Shown here: in pieces, positions 24,898 through 33,181 of the stretch
How positions within the stretch are numbered: position 1 is the stretch's first letter
Layout: every line of letters starts with the position of its first letter
Assembly (NCBI RefSeq): GCF_026626635.1
Contig: NZ_JAPNKA010000001.1
Location: 10,276,501 to 10,340,500 of the forward strand
Origin: Archangium lansingense
GTDB taxonomy: Bacteria > Myxococcota > Myxococcia > Myxococcales > Myxococcaceae
Direction: 5' to 3'
Length of the DNA stretch: 64,000 nucleotides
Program-made: the position numbers and the translations under genes
The notes under the pieces: model-generated
The model's input: only the letters and a program-made list of their open reading frames with translations
The model's database searches: none
Told to the model about the DNA's origin: nothing

Positions 24898-27162
24898 ATG
24901 ATCGCGACCGCTCCGCTCCAGGCAAACCAGGCTGAATTTGACTTCCAGGTAGGTCCCCACGCCGCGGGCGAACTGGCCGTCGTGGGCTTTGACGCCGAGG
25001 AGACCCTCTCCCAGCCCTACTCCGTCGACGTCCTCCTGGCGCCACCGCCCGACGTGGAGGTGGACGAGAAGGCCCTGCTGGGCCAGAAGGCGCTGCTGAC
25101 GGTGCAGCTGGGAGATGGGACGGCCCGCTTCTTCAACGGCATCGTGTCGCGCGTGGTGCGCTGGGATGCCAACCAGGGGCCGGAGCGCCAGCGCATCCGC
25201 GTCACGGTGGTGCCCCTCCTGTGGACGCTGCGGCACACCCGCAAGAGCCGCATCTTCCAGGAGCTGACCGTCCCGGACATCGTCCACAAGGTGCTCAACG
25301 AGGCCATGGTCGAGCACAAGCTGTCGCTCAATGGCGAGTACGCCCCGCGCGAGTACTGCGTGCAGTACCGCGAGTCGGACCTCGACTTCGTGTCCCGGCT
25401 GCTCGAGGAAGAGGGCATCTTCTACTACTTCGAGCACACCGAAGACGGGCACAAGATGGTGCTCAACGACGCCTCGCTCACCTGCGCGGCCATGGCGGGC
25501 GAGTCGAAGCTCGTCTTCCGTGAGCGCAGCAAGATGGTGGCGGAGCAGGAGTCCGTGCACGAGTTCGCCGCGCGGCTGGAGGTACAGCCCGGCGCCGTCA
25601 CCCTGCGCGACTTCGACTTCATGCGGCCCTCGTTGGATCTCACCACCGCCACCGAGGCCGACGGGGGCGAGCCCGCGCTGGAGATCTACGACTATCCGGC
25701 TCGCTACGGTGACTCGCACGTGGGCAAGGCCTTCGCCAAGGTGCGCATGGAGGAGCTGCGCGCGCGCACGGAGCTGGTGACGGGCGCCAGCAACTGCCGC
25801 CGCCTGGTACCGGGCCACACTTTCGATCTGGACGAGCATTCGGTGACCTCGCTCAACCGGGGCTACCTGCCGGTGTCGGTGCGGCACACGGGCCGCCAGC
25901 CGGAGGTGCTCACCGTGGACCAGACGGAGCAGGACGGCCAGGAGGGCTACCGCAACGAGTTCCTCTGCATCCCCGCGCAGGTGCCCTATCGTCCGCCGCG
26001 CGCCACGCCCCGTCCGACCATCGCGGGCGCCCAGACGGCCATCGTCGTGGGCCCCTCGGGTGAGGAGATCCACACTGACCCGCATGGCCGCATCAAGGTT
26101 CAGTTCCACTGGGACCGCGAGGGCAAGAACAACGACAAGAGCTCGTGCTGGATTCGGGTGAGCCAGGCGTGGGCGGGACCGGGCTGGGGCGCGCTCTACC
26201 TGCCGCGCATCGGGCACGAAGTGGTGGTGGAGTTCCTCGAGGGAGATCCGGACCGGCCCATCGTCACCGGCAGCGTCTACAACGGCCAGAACCCGGCGCC
26301 CATCTCGCTGCCCGACAGCAAGACGAAGAGCACGCTGCGCTCCAGCTCCAGCCCTGGTGGCAACGGCTTCAACGAGCTGCGCATTGAGGACTCCGCGGGC
26401 GAGGAGGAGATCTACCTGCACGCCCAGAAGGACTTCAACATTGTCATCGAGAACGACAAGACGCAGCTGGTGGGCGGCAACGAGACGCTGAGGGTGCAGA
26501 AGGACCGCAGCCGCACCATCGAGGGCAACCAGTCCCTCAACGTGAAGAAGAACGACGACAGCGTCATCAGCGGCAACCAGAGCCTGGAGGTCATCAAGAA
26601 TCGCTCGACGACGGTGACGGGCAACCACACCGAGGCCGTGGTGGGGGACCAGTCCATCTCGGTGGGAGGCAACCAGAACCTGTCGGTGGCGATGGCCTCC
26701 GCGGAGACGGTGGGACTCGGGAAGATGCTGAACGTGGGCGGCGCCTACGCCGTCACGGTGGGCGCGGCGCTCAATCAGATGGTGGGCGGCCTCAAGTCCG
26801 AACAGGTGGGCGGCGCCAAGATGGAGGTGGTGGGCGGTAAGAAGTCCGAGACGGTCAAGGGCTCGCGCAGCCTGCAGGTGGGCGGAGACCTGTCCGAGCA
26901 GATCGACAAGAACCGCACCCTGAAGGTGGAGAAGGATCTGCTGGTGAGCGTGGGCGGCAAGCACAACCACGCCGTCAAGGATGCGTACACGCTCTCGGCC
27001 AAGGAGATCTCCCTGGTGGCCCAGGAGCAGTTCACCCTCAAGGTGGGCTCGGCGACCCTTCAGGTGAAGAAGAACGGCGACGTCGTCATCAAGGGCGCGA
27101 AGGTGGAGATCACCGCCAGTGGTGATGTCGTCATCAAGGGCTCGAAGATCTCCGAGAACTAG
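24898..27162 (+). CDS. vgrG: Type VI secretion system tip protein VgrG
   Basis: 754 aa. The N-terminal gp27-like part has the usual landmarks (LSQPYSVDVLL, FFNGIVSRVV, EYCVQYRESDLDFVSRLLEEEG, IFYYFEHT). The OB-fold/gp5 part has HGRIKVQFHWDREGKNND, SSCWIRVSQAWAGPGWG, PRIGHEVVVEFLEGDPDRP and GSVYNGQNP. The C-terminal 270 residues are the repetitive beta-helix spike (GNxxLxV-type repeats). No extra effector domain is fused after the spike. The ATG at 24898 has a strong purine-rich ribosome binding site (GGAAGGGGGG). VgrG is expelled at the tip of the T6SS tube. The next gene, 17 bp on, is its DUF6484 partner; no sheath, baseplate, ClpV or Hcp genes are in the window. Confidence 0.95.
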   Translation: MIATAPLQANQAEFDFQVGPHAAGELAVVGFDAEETLSQPYSVDVLLAPPPDVEVDEKALLGQKALLTVQLGDGTARFFNGIVSRVVRWDANQGPERQRIRVTVVPLLWTLRHTRKSRIFQELTVPDIVHKVLNEAMVEHKLSLNGEYAPREYCVQYRESDLDFVSRLLEEEGIFYYFEHTEDGHKMVLNDASLTCAAMAGESKLVFRERSKMVAEQESVHEFAARLEVQPGAVTLRDFDFMRPSLDLTTATEADGGEPALEIYDYPARYGDSHVGKAFAKVRMEELRARTELVTGASNCRRLVPGHTFDLDEHSVTSLNRGYLPVSVRHTGRQPEVLTVDQTEQDGQEGYRNEFLCIPAQVPYRPPRATPRPTIAGAQTAIVVGPSGEEIHTDPHGRIKVQFHWDREGKNNDKSSCWIRVSQAWAGPGWGALYLPRIGHEVVVEFLEGDPDRPIVTGSVYNGQNPAPISLPDSKTKSTLRSSSSPGGNGFNELRIEDSAGEEEIYLHAQKDFNIVIENDKTQLVGGNETLRVQKDRSRTIEGNQSLNVKKNDDSVISGNQSLEVIKNRSTTVTGNHTEAVVGDQSISVGGNQNLSVAMASAETVGLGKMLNVGGAYAVTVGAALNQMVGGLKSEQVGGAKMEVVGGKKSETVKGSRSLQVGGDLSEQIDKNRTLKVEKDLLVSVGGKHNHAVKDAYTLSAKEISLVAQEQFTLKVGSATLQVKKNGDVVIKGAKVEITASGDVVIKGSKISEN

Positions 27163-27179
27163 CAGGGAGTCGGAACACC

Positions 27180-27713
27180 ATGACCTCACCCACGAATCCA
27201 TTGGCGGCGCGGGCACCGGAGTCCGGGGAGCAGCAGGAGCCCATCTGGGGAACCCGGCTGGGATGGCTCGTCGGCAGCGATACCGAGGGTCGCTTCCTGG
27301 TGGACTACGACGGCAACCGCGCGGGCCCGCTGGTGGCCCGGAGAACCATCGCGCTCGAGCCGCAGGAGCTTCGGGAGGCCATCACGGCACGCCGGAAGGC
27401 GGTGCTGGTCTTCGAGAACGGAGACCCGCGCCTGCCCGTGGTGGTGGGCGTGGAGCAGGTGCAGAGCCCCACGCCGCTGACGGATGCGGTGCTGGAGGCC
27501 TCGCTGCCCGCGCCGACCCCTCAGCAGCCCGTAGAGGCCCACGTGGACGGCAAGCGGGTCGTCATCGAGGGCAAGGATGAGATCGTCCTGCAGTGCGGCC
27601 AGGCCAGCATCACCCTGCGCCGCAACGGGAAGGTCATCATCAAGGGGACCTATGTCGAGTCCCACGCCTCGGGCACCCAGCGCATCAAGGGCGGCTCGGT
27701 GCAGATCAACTGA
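27180..27713 (+). CDS. DUF6484-domain protein, VgrG partner
   Basis: 177 aa. It begins with a disordered Thr/Pro-rich stretch, then GWLVGSDTEGRFLVDYDGNRAGPLVARRTIAL and ARRKAVLVFENGDPRLPVVVGVEQ, an OB-fold-like pattern matching DUF6484. The end, DGKRVVIEGKDEIVLQCGQASITLRRNGKVIIKG, repeats the beta-helix language of the VgrG tip (compare VQVKKNGDVVIKG in VgrG). This suggests it continues or caps the VgrG spike, or carries an effector onto it. It is 17 bp after vgrG and certainly co-transcribed. The role is inferred from context. Confidence 0.78.
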   Translation: MTSPTNPLAARAPESGEQQEPIWGTRLGWLVGSDTEGRFLVDYDGNRAGPLVARRTIALEPQELREAITARRKAVLVFENGDPRLPVVVGVEQVQSPTPLTDAVLEASLPAPTPQQPVEAHVDGKRVVIEGKDEIVLQCGQASITLRRNGKVIIKGTYVESHASGTQRIKGGSVQIN

Positions 27714-27740
27714 CGGAGTGGGGGCAGGCCCTCACCCGTC
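27712..27740. terminator. Bulged hairpin at the vgrG-operon/nicotinamidase junction
   Basis: GACGG, GTG and GGG on the left pair with CCC, CAC and CCGTC on the right (27712-27740), giving 11 pairs with two single-base bulges and a GCAGG loop. It starts at the stop of the DUF6484 gene and covers the TCA of the opposing stop. Possible bidirectional terminator. Confidence 0.45.
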
Positions 27741-28703
27741 CAGCGAGTCGGTGGTCCGGACCACCTTCATTCCCGCCTCCCGGAAAGTCCGCATCGCCTC
27801 ATTGGCCACGCGCGGGAAGTCCAGCCCGGGAGGCAGCGGGTCCAACGGCGGTGCCGGCACCGGGCTCATCGCATCCTCGAGGATGTGGATGCGCCCCATC
27901 TTCGAGCGGTCCGTCGCCTCGATGTGCTGCTTCAGGTCCATCAGCGTCGACAGCACGCAGTGCGACTTCGCCTGCCCGAACACGTACACCCGGTCGAACG
28001 TCAGCAGGTGGTCGAAGAGTTCCTGGTTGAACTCGCCCACCTTGCGCCCCGGTAGCTCCGTCACCTCGGGAGACAGCACCGAGTAGTTCTCCGTCAACGG
28101 CTCCTCGCCCTTCACCTCGAAGCGCGTCTGCGTGTCGCGGGCCACTGCGTGGAAGAGGCTCGCCTCCATCATCGCCGGCAGTAGCGCATGGCTGAGCCCG
28201 CCGAGCAGCGCGTGGTACGGCCACACCGTCAGGATGTACTTCCCGGCGGCCTCCAGGCGCTCGCAGTAGGCCAGGCTCTCCTCCGGGTGGCGCGTGGCCC
28301 GCCACTTCCCTGCGCGGATGTCCGCCGCGGTGATGGGCGTCATCGGCGCGGGCGGACGGCCCTCCGCGTCCTGCCACCACGCGGGGTGGAACACCTGGAA
28401 GACGCGGTGGGTGTCCAGGGAGAACACCAGCCCGGTGATTCGGTCCAGGTTCGCGTACAGCCAGCGCAGCGTGCGCTGCGTGTCCTCCACCGCTCCCGGG
28501 ACGAAGAGGCTCGCCTCGGGCTGGCAGAAGGCCACCTGCACGTCGATACCGAAGGCGGCAATGCGCAGGCTGTCCTCGCGCGCGGGCTTCACCTGGTGAG
28601 CCACCGCGTAGCGGCGGGCCGCCTCGGTCACCAGCGCGGCACGCTCCAGGTACAGCGTGCCCACGCGCTTGTCGTCATGGAACTCGGGAAGGGGCAGCGG
28701 CAT
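27732..28703 (-). CDS. pncA: Nicotinamidase-like isochorismatase-fold hydrolase
   Basis: 323 aa, longer than bacterial PncA (about 210). AFGIDVQVAFCQPEASL supplies the catalytic Asp, and VYVFGQAKSHCVLSTLMDLKQ the nucleophilic Cys with the conserved surroundings. GLVFSLDTHRVFQVFHPAWW supplies the metal-site and His-rich strand, and ILEDAMSPV the late loop. It would hydrolyse nicotinamide to nicotinate. The direct upstream neighbour (18 bp) is nicotinate phosphoribosyltransferase, the next step, which strongly supports nicotinamidase over other isochorismatase-fold activities. The extra N-terminal 40 residues and inserted segments are typical of a longer myxobacterial branch. Confidence 0.85.
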   Translation of the reverse strand: MPLPLPEFHDDKRVGTLYLERAALVTEAARRYAVAHQVKPAREDSLRIAAFGIDVQVAFCQPEASLFVPGAVEDTQRTLRWLYANLDRITGLVFSLDTHRVFQVFHPAWWQDAEGRPPAPMTPITAADIRAGKWRATRHPEESLAYCERLEAAGKYILTVWPYHALLGGLSHALLPAMMEASLFHAVARDTQTRFEVKGEEPLTENYSVLSPEVTELPGRKVGEFNQELFDHLLTFDRVYVFGQAKSHCVLSTLMDLKQHIEATDRSKMGRIHILEDAMSPVPAPPLDPLPPGLDFPRVANEAMRTFREAGMKVVRTTDSLDG

Positions 28704-28721
28704 GGCGTTCTCCAGGGACTC

Positions 28722-30173
28722 TCAGGAATGGTGCGCGGGACCCTGAGGAAAGTGACGGTGGCGCAATTCGGTCACGAGTGCCTGCGTGGCCGGCGTGTAG
28801 GCGACGCGGTGCTCCTCCGCCCCGGATGCGGGGATGGCGGCGGCAGCCTCGGGCGTGGCACCGGAGAGCAGCTCATAGCCCTCGGGCACCGGCTCGCCCT
28901 CCTGCCCAATCAGCCCGATGGGGCCCGAGCCGCTCCGGCGCCGGAACACCACCGGCACGCCCGGGATGCTCTGCTTGCCTTCGGCCAGCTCGTTGCCGAA
29001 CTTCATCGTCGGCTGGTGGCCCGTGCGTGACAGCTTGTACACCGCCGCCACCCGGTCCCGCGTGAAGGGGCTCGCCATGGTGCGCGCCACGATGAAGCCA
29101 CCATAACCGTAGAACTGCTTGGAGGACTCCCAGCCATACTGGGTCCGCAGCGCCTCGAACTCGCGCGTGGTCTGTGCGTCCAACCCGTCCTCGAGGATGA
29201 GCACCGGCTTGATGCCCTCCTCCTTCGCCCGCGACACCGCCTGTACGTACTGCTTCTTCTTGTCTCCCGAGTCGAAGCGAATGGAGTCCCCCGCCCCGGG
29301 CTCCTCGTGGATGAGGCGGAAGGCCGTGGGCAGACCCGAGCTCAGCGTGTCGTAGGTGTCCAGCAGGTAGCTGGAGCGCTCCGGCCGCCGCTCGCGGATG
29401 GCTCGGAAGGCCGCCTCGTCCGCGCCGTAGCGCTGCACGTGCTCGTGCCCCATGGTGCCCACCGGAATCATCCCCAGCTTCTGCGCCAGGTACACGTTGC
29501 TGGTGCGCATCACCCCGGCCTCCTTGCAGGCCCGCAGGGCAATCTCATGCTGCTCCAGGCACGTGGCCGCGCGCAGCCCCACCTCGAAGATGCGGCTCGG
29601 GTCCTGCACCGCGTCCACCAGGTCGCGCACCACCGCCACCACACGCGCGTGGTAACCCTCGGTGTCCACGGAGATGGGAACTGGCTTCACCCCCACCGCG
29701 TCCAGCGTCTCCAGGACGATGCGCTTCTCCTCCTCGCACGACAACACCGCAAGCGCCTTCGCCAGCGCCTCGCGATCTGCCAGCGCCTGGGTGGCAACCT
29801 GGATGCGGAAGTTGAGCTGCAAGAGCAGCGGCTCCAGCCACGACACCAGCGCCGAGGACCCCGTCAGCGTGAATACCGGCTCGCGCGAGTAGAAACGTGC
29901 GCCTCGCGGCAAGGCACGGATGACCAGACTGTCCTTGCGCTGGATGGCTGCCTTGAAGCCTGCCCCCATCTCGTAGCTGTTGTGCGCCAGGTAGACGTAA
30001 TCGCTCTCGGTCGGCGCTGGGAGCAGACTGCGCACGTAGGACTCGAGGTCCAAGGGCATCACCTGCTGTCCGCCCTTACGGTGCGAGTAGTAGAAAGTCT
30101 CCCGGCGAAGCGGCCAGCCAGCCTCCGCCATGCTGAACTTGTAGCCGTCCGTCGCGAGCAGCGAACTCCCCAT
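28722..30173 (-). CDS. pncB: Nicotinate phosphoribosyltransferase
   Basis: 483 aa. It starts MGSSLLATDGYKFSMAEAGWP; the DGYKFSM start is typical. Landmarks are ETFYYSHRKGG, TRTSNVYLAQ-type core VMRTSNVYLAQKLGMIPVGTM, HEHVQRYG, DTYDTLSSGLP, SIRFDSGDKKKQY, ILEDGLDAQ and YGYGGFIVART, with YKLSRTGHQPTMKF late. It makes nicotinate mononucleotide from nicotinate and PRPP in the cytoplasm (Preiss-Handler salvage of NAD). It is first in an operon with the nicotinamidase gene 18 bp downstream. It begins 66 bp from the divergent TonB-type gene. Confidence 0.93.
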   Translation of the reverse strand: MGSSLLATDGYKFSMAEAGWPLRRETFYYSHRKGGQQVMPLDLESYVRSLLPAPTESDYVYLAHNSYEMGAGFKAAIQRKDSLVIRALPRGARFYSREPVFTLTGSSALVSWLEPLLLQLNFRIQVATQALADREALAKALAVLSCEEEKRIVLETLDAVGVKPVPISVDTEGYHARVVAVVRDLVDAVQDPSRIFEVGLRAATCLEQHEIALRACKEAGVMRTSNVYLAQKLGMIPVGTMGHEHVQRYGADEAAFRAIRERRPERSSYLLDTYDTLSSGLPTAFRLIHEEPGAGDSIRFDSGDKKKQYVQAVSRAKEEGIKPVLILEDGLDAQTTREFEALRTQYGWESSKQFYGYGGFIVARTMASPFTRDRVAAVYKLSRTGHQPTMKFGNELAEGKQSIPGVPVVFRRRSGSGPIGLIGQEGEPVPEGYELLSGATPEAAAAIPASGAEEHRVAYTPATQALVTELRHRHFPQGPAHHS

Positions 30174-30239
30174 GTGGTGTTGCCTCCAGGACACCCACTC
30201 TAACCAATGGGCGCGATGGGTGCTTGAATCGCTCCCGCG

Positions 30240-31364
30240 ATGCCGGATTCCCGCCGCCGACTGCTGCTCGCGCTCCTCCTCAGCTTCGGCCTGCACGTCG
30301 GGGTATGGCTGTGGATGGAGGCCCGGCGTTCCCCGCTCGCGGAGCAGAGGCCCCTCCCCCCTGCTCCGGCCACACTCCAGTTCGTCGAAGTAGAGGTGGC
30401 TCCCCCCCCCGAGCCGCCCAAGCCCACGCCACCGAGTCCCCCGCCGCCGAAACCGCCGCGCCGCCCTCTCCCCTCCGTCGCGCAGGCCCCGAAGCCGCCG
30501 CCCTCCCCGGCTGAGCCGCCTGCCATCACCGCGGCGCCTCCAGCGGGTGACAGTCCTCGCGCGGACGTGCCTCGGTCCGAGGTTCCCCGCCTGGACGCCC
30601 CACAACTCCTGCCCTCACCCTCGCTGTCGTGGAGTCCAGACAGAGGCGTCAGCGTGCTGGACGCGGGCGTGCCCGGTCCCTCCACACCGGAGGAGAAGGT
30701 GGCCGACATGGTCATGGAGGGAGTGCGCCGCGGACGGGTCGACAGAGGCCTCGTACACCCCTACTTCTCCGAGCTGGGCAAGTCGCTGCTGAAGAACTGG
30801 GATGCCGAGCGCGCCGTCAGCGCCAAAGGGCTCCAGGGCTTTCTCGACCAGACCCGCGGCAACTCGAAGGAGTGGATGCGCGTCTGGTCAGAGAGGGCCT
30901 CGGCCTATGCCAATACGGGCTCAGTGCTCGACGCCGACACCCCGGAGGCCTACGACCGGCTGCCGCCCGGGGGAGACGCGTCGCTCGAGGCCCGCCGCAC
31001 CCTGCGTCGGCAGATGAAGGAGCAGTTCCGCGCCACCCGCCGCGCCACCGTGCGCGTCGTTCAGGACACCGAGGGGAGGCTGCTCAGCATAGAGCTCGTC
31101 ACCCCGAGCAATGACATCCAGATAGACCGGGAGGCAGTCGCCGACATCCGCAACGCCGCCGCGAGCCTCCCCGTTCCGCCGCCCGAGGCCCTCCAGGGTC
31201 GCACGCAACTGGTGAGCCTGTGGCAGATCGAGCTCATCATCTCCATCAGCCCGCCCGTGCCCACCGTCAGCATCGAGTTCGACGCGGAGATGAAGCTCAC
31301 GGACCTGCGGATGCCGCTCGACCGTCGGCTCTACAAGCGCGTGCGACTGCTCGAGGTGCGCTAG
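30240..31364 (+). CDS. TonB-type energy-transducer-like protein
   Basis: 374 aa. The short cytoplasmic start and one membrane helix (LLLALLLSFGLHVGVWLWM) are followed by a long Pro-rich periplasmic region (PPPEPPKPTPPSPPPPKPP) and a C-terminal domain of about 170 residues. YFSELGKSLLKNWDAERAV resembles the start of TonB/TolA C-terminal domains, and the late part has ATVRVVQDTEGRLLSIELVTPSN. The SxLxHxxxxxW pattern of the TonB membrane helix is present with His. It could power outer-membrane transporters or serve a TolA/gliding-type role. No ExbB/ExbD gene lies nearby. The start has a clear ATG. Confidence 0.75.
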   Translation: MPDSRRRLLLALLLSFGLHVGVWLWMEARRSPLAEQRPLPPAPATLQFVEVEVAPPPEPPKPTPPSPPPPKPPRRPLPSVAQAPKPPPSPAEPPAITAAPPAGDSPRADVPRSEVPRLDAPQLLPSPSLSWSPDRGVSVLDAGVPGPSTPEEKVADMVMEGVRRGRVDRGLVHPYFSELGKSLLKNWDAERAVSAKGLQGFLDQTRGNSKEWMRVWSERASAYANTGSVLDADTPEAYDRLPPGGDASLEARRTLRRQMKEQFRATRRATVRVVQDTEGRLLSIELVTPSNDIQIDREAVADIRNAAASLPVPPPEALQGRTQLVSLWQIELIISISPPVPTVSIEFDAEMKLTDLRMPLDRRLYKRVRLLEVR

Positions 31365-31427
31365 CCCTTCCAGGAAGGTGCGATGAGGAGTTCCCCCGGG
31401 ACACCGACCACTTGCCCGCGGCCATTT

Positions 31428-31451
31428 CCCCTCTCCCCTCGGGAGAGGGAA
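31428..31451. repeat. REP-like palindrome, copy 5
   Basis: CCCTCTCCC (31429-31437), loop CTC, GGGAGAGGG (31441-31449). It stands between the convergent TonB-type and pyrophosphatase genes. The CCCTCACCCC outer arm of the other copies is missing. Confidence 0.65.
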
Positions 31452-31487
31452 TATCTGGCCCCCTTCGTTCACATCACTGAGGGGGAA

Positions 31488-32156
31488 TCAGCCCTTGCGG
31501 CCGCGCGGCTTGCGCGCGGGCGTGGCCTGGCCGTACACGCGCTGGTAATCCTTCATGCTGCGCATGATGACCTCGTGCGCCTCGCTCCGATCGTACATCT
31601 CGACGATCTCCACCGAGCGCTTCGCCTGGCTGGGGATCTGCTTGTACGTGAGGAAGTAGTGCTTGAGGCGCTCGACGAGCGTCGTCGGCAGCTGCGCCAC
31701 GTGCTGCAGCGCCCCGTAGACGAGGTCCGACTCCAGCACGGCGATGATCTTGTCGTCGGCCTCGTTGCCGTCGACCATGCGGAAGCCGCCCACCGGCACG
31801 GCGCGCACCAGCAACGCACCGCTCGGAATCACCTTCTCCGTCAGCACGCAGATGTCGAGCGGATCCCCATCGCCCTTGATGCCCTTGTTCCCGGTGCGCT
31901 CGGCGCAGCGCTTCGCCACCAGCTCGTCACAGTACGTCTGGGGGATGAACCCGTAGAGCGTGGGGCACTGGCTGGAGAACTGCTGGGGCCGGTCCAGCCT
32001 GAGGATGCCCGTCTCCTTGTCGAGCTCGTACTTCACCGTGTCGGTGGGCACCATCTCGATGTAGGCGGTGACGACCTCGGGGGCCTCGTCGCCAGGGGAA
32101 ATGCCGTGCCAGGGATGGGCCTGGAAACTGTGGGTCTGCGGCTTCTTGGTGGCCAT
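31488..32156 (-). CDS. ppa: Inorganic pyrophosphatase (family I)
   Basis: 222 aa. EVVTAYIEMVPTDTVKYELDKETG, GFIPQTYCDE, the metal-binding GDGDPLDICVL (the family signature D-x-D-P-x-D) and DDKIIAVLESD are intact. It hydrolyses PPi to drive biosynthesis. It is the size of the longer eukaryote-like/bacterial type, with a basic C-terminal tail (ARKPRGRKG). It is preceded by epmA with eight bases between the genes on the same strand, a likely two-gene operon. Confidence 0.93.
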   Translation of the reverse strand: MATKKPQTHSFQAHPWHGISPGDEAPEVVTAYIEMVPTDTVKYELDKETGILRLDRPQQFSSQCPTLYGFIPQTYCDELVAKRCAERTGNKGIKGDGDPLDICVLTEKVIPSGALLVRAVPVGGFRMVDGNEADDKIIAVLESDLVYGALQHVAQLPTTLVERLKHYFLTYKQIPSQAKRSVEIVEMYDRSEAHEVIMRSMKDYQRVYGQATPARKPRGRKG

Positions 32157-32164
32157 GTCACTTC

Positions 32165-33151
32165 TCAGACGAATTCATGCGCTGGGAACAGGAGGACATC
32201 CGAGATGGACTCCACGCCCAGCAACAGCATCAAGATACGATCCAACCCCACGGCGATACCCGCCGAGGGTGGCATGCGGCCTACCGCGTCAAGGAACCGC
32301 TCGTCCAGTGGATAGACGGCTCGACCCGCGTTGCGCCGGAACTCCTGCTCCTCCACCAGGCGGGCGCGCTGCTCCACCGCGTCCGTCAGCTCGGAGAAGC
32401 CGTTGGCCAGCTCCAGCCCTCTCGCGTACAGCTCCGTGCGCTCGGCCACGGTGGGGTCTCCCGGCTTGAGCCGCGCCAGCGAGGCCATGGAGGCGGGGTA
32501 CTCTGTCAGGTAGGTAGGTCGCTCCCCCCCCAGTTTCCCCTCCACCTTCTGCAAGAAGAGGTGGAAGAAGACATCATCGAAACTGGTGGCGTCGCCCGTG
32601 CGCACCCCCGCCGCCTCCGCCGCCCGCTTCAGCGAGGCCCCGTCCGGACAGGCCCGCAGGTCCACCCCCGTCTCCCGCAGCACCGCGTCCCGCACCGACA
32701 GCCGCTCGTAGGGCGTGCGGCTGAAGAAGCCATCGCCCCCCACCGCCCGGTCCGCCTCCGCCAGCGCCCCCTCCAGGTCCGCCATGATGGCGTGGTAGTC
32801 CGCCTGGGGCCGGTAGAACTCCAGCATGGTGAACTCGGGGTTGTGGGTCCTCGAGACCTCCCCGTTTCTGAATACCTTACAAATCTGGAAGATCGGACCT
32901 GCGCCATCGGCGAGCAGCCGCTTCATCGCGTACTCGGGGCTGGTGTGCAGGTAGAGGGTGCGGCGCTGCCCCACGTCCGTCTCGGGGACGAAGGGGGCCT
33001 CGAAGGCGGTGATGTGGGGCTCCATCCCTGGGGCGGGGATGAGCAGCGGGGTGTCCACCTCGAGGTAGCCAAGCTGGGTGAAGAAACGGCGGAGGGCTCC
33101 GTAGAGCGCCTGCCTACCTGCAGCCGAGCGCCACTGGACTGGATTGGGCAT
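32165..33151 (-). CDS. epmA: EpmA, elongation factor P--(R)-beta-lysine ligase
   Basis: 328 aa. It resembles the catalytic core of class II lysyl-tRNA synthetase without the anticodon-binding domain: GMEPHITAFEAPFV, LYLHTSPEYAMKRLLA, the motif-2 region FRNGEVSRTHNPEFTMLEFYR, and motif 3 GIAVGLDRILMLLLG near the end. EpmA attaches (R)-beta-lysine to EF-P, which then relieves ribosome stalling at polyproline. The Pro-rich proteins here (TonB-type, CARDB, Cys-rich lipoproteins) are the sort that would need it. Neither efp nor epmB is in the window. The ATG at 33151 lies just inside a divergent 30-bp gap with the metallopeptidase gene. Confidence 0.9.
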   Translation of the reverse strand: MPNPVQWRSAAGRQALYGALRRFFTQLGYLEVDTPLLIPAPGMEPHITAFEAPFVPETDVGQRRTLYLHTSPEYAMKRLLADGAGPIFQICKVFRNGEVSRTHNPEFTMLEFYRPQADYHAIMADLEGALAEADRAVGGDGFFSRTPYERLSVRDAVLRETGVDLRACPDGASLKRAAEAAGVRTGDATSFDDVFFHLFLQKVEGKLGGERPTYLTEYPASMASLARLKPGDPTVAERTELYARGLELANGFSELTDAVEQRARLVEEQEFRRNAGRAVYPLDERFLDAVGRMPPSAGIAVGLDRILMLLLGVESISDVLLFPAHEFV

Positions 33152-33181
33152 GAGCGCGGGTGAAGTTACATTGCGCGTCCC

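Noticed and set aside
24568..27216. Minus-strand open frame opposite vgrG
   Set aside because: vgrG motifs on the plus strand are unmistakable.
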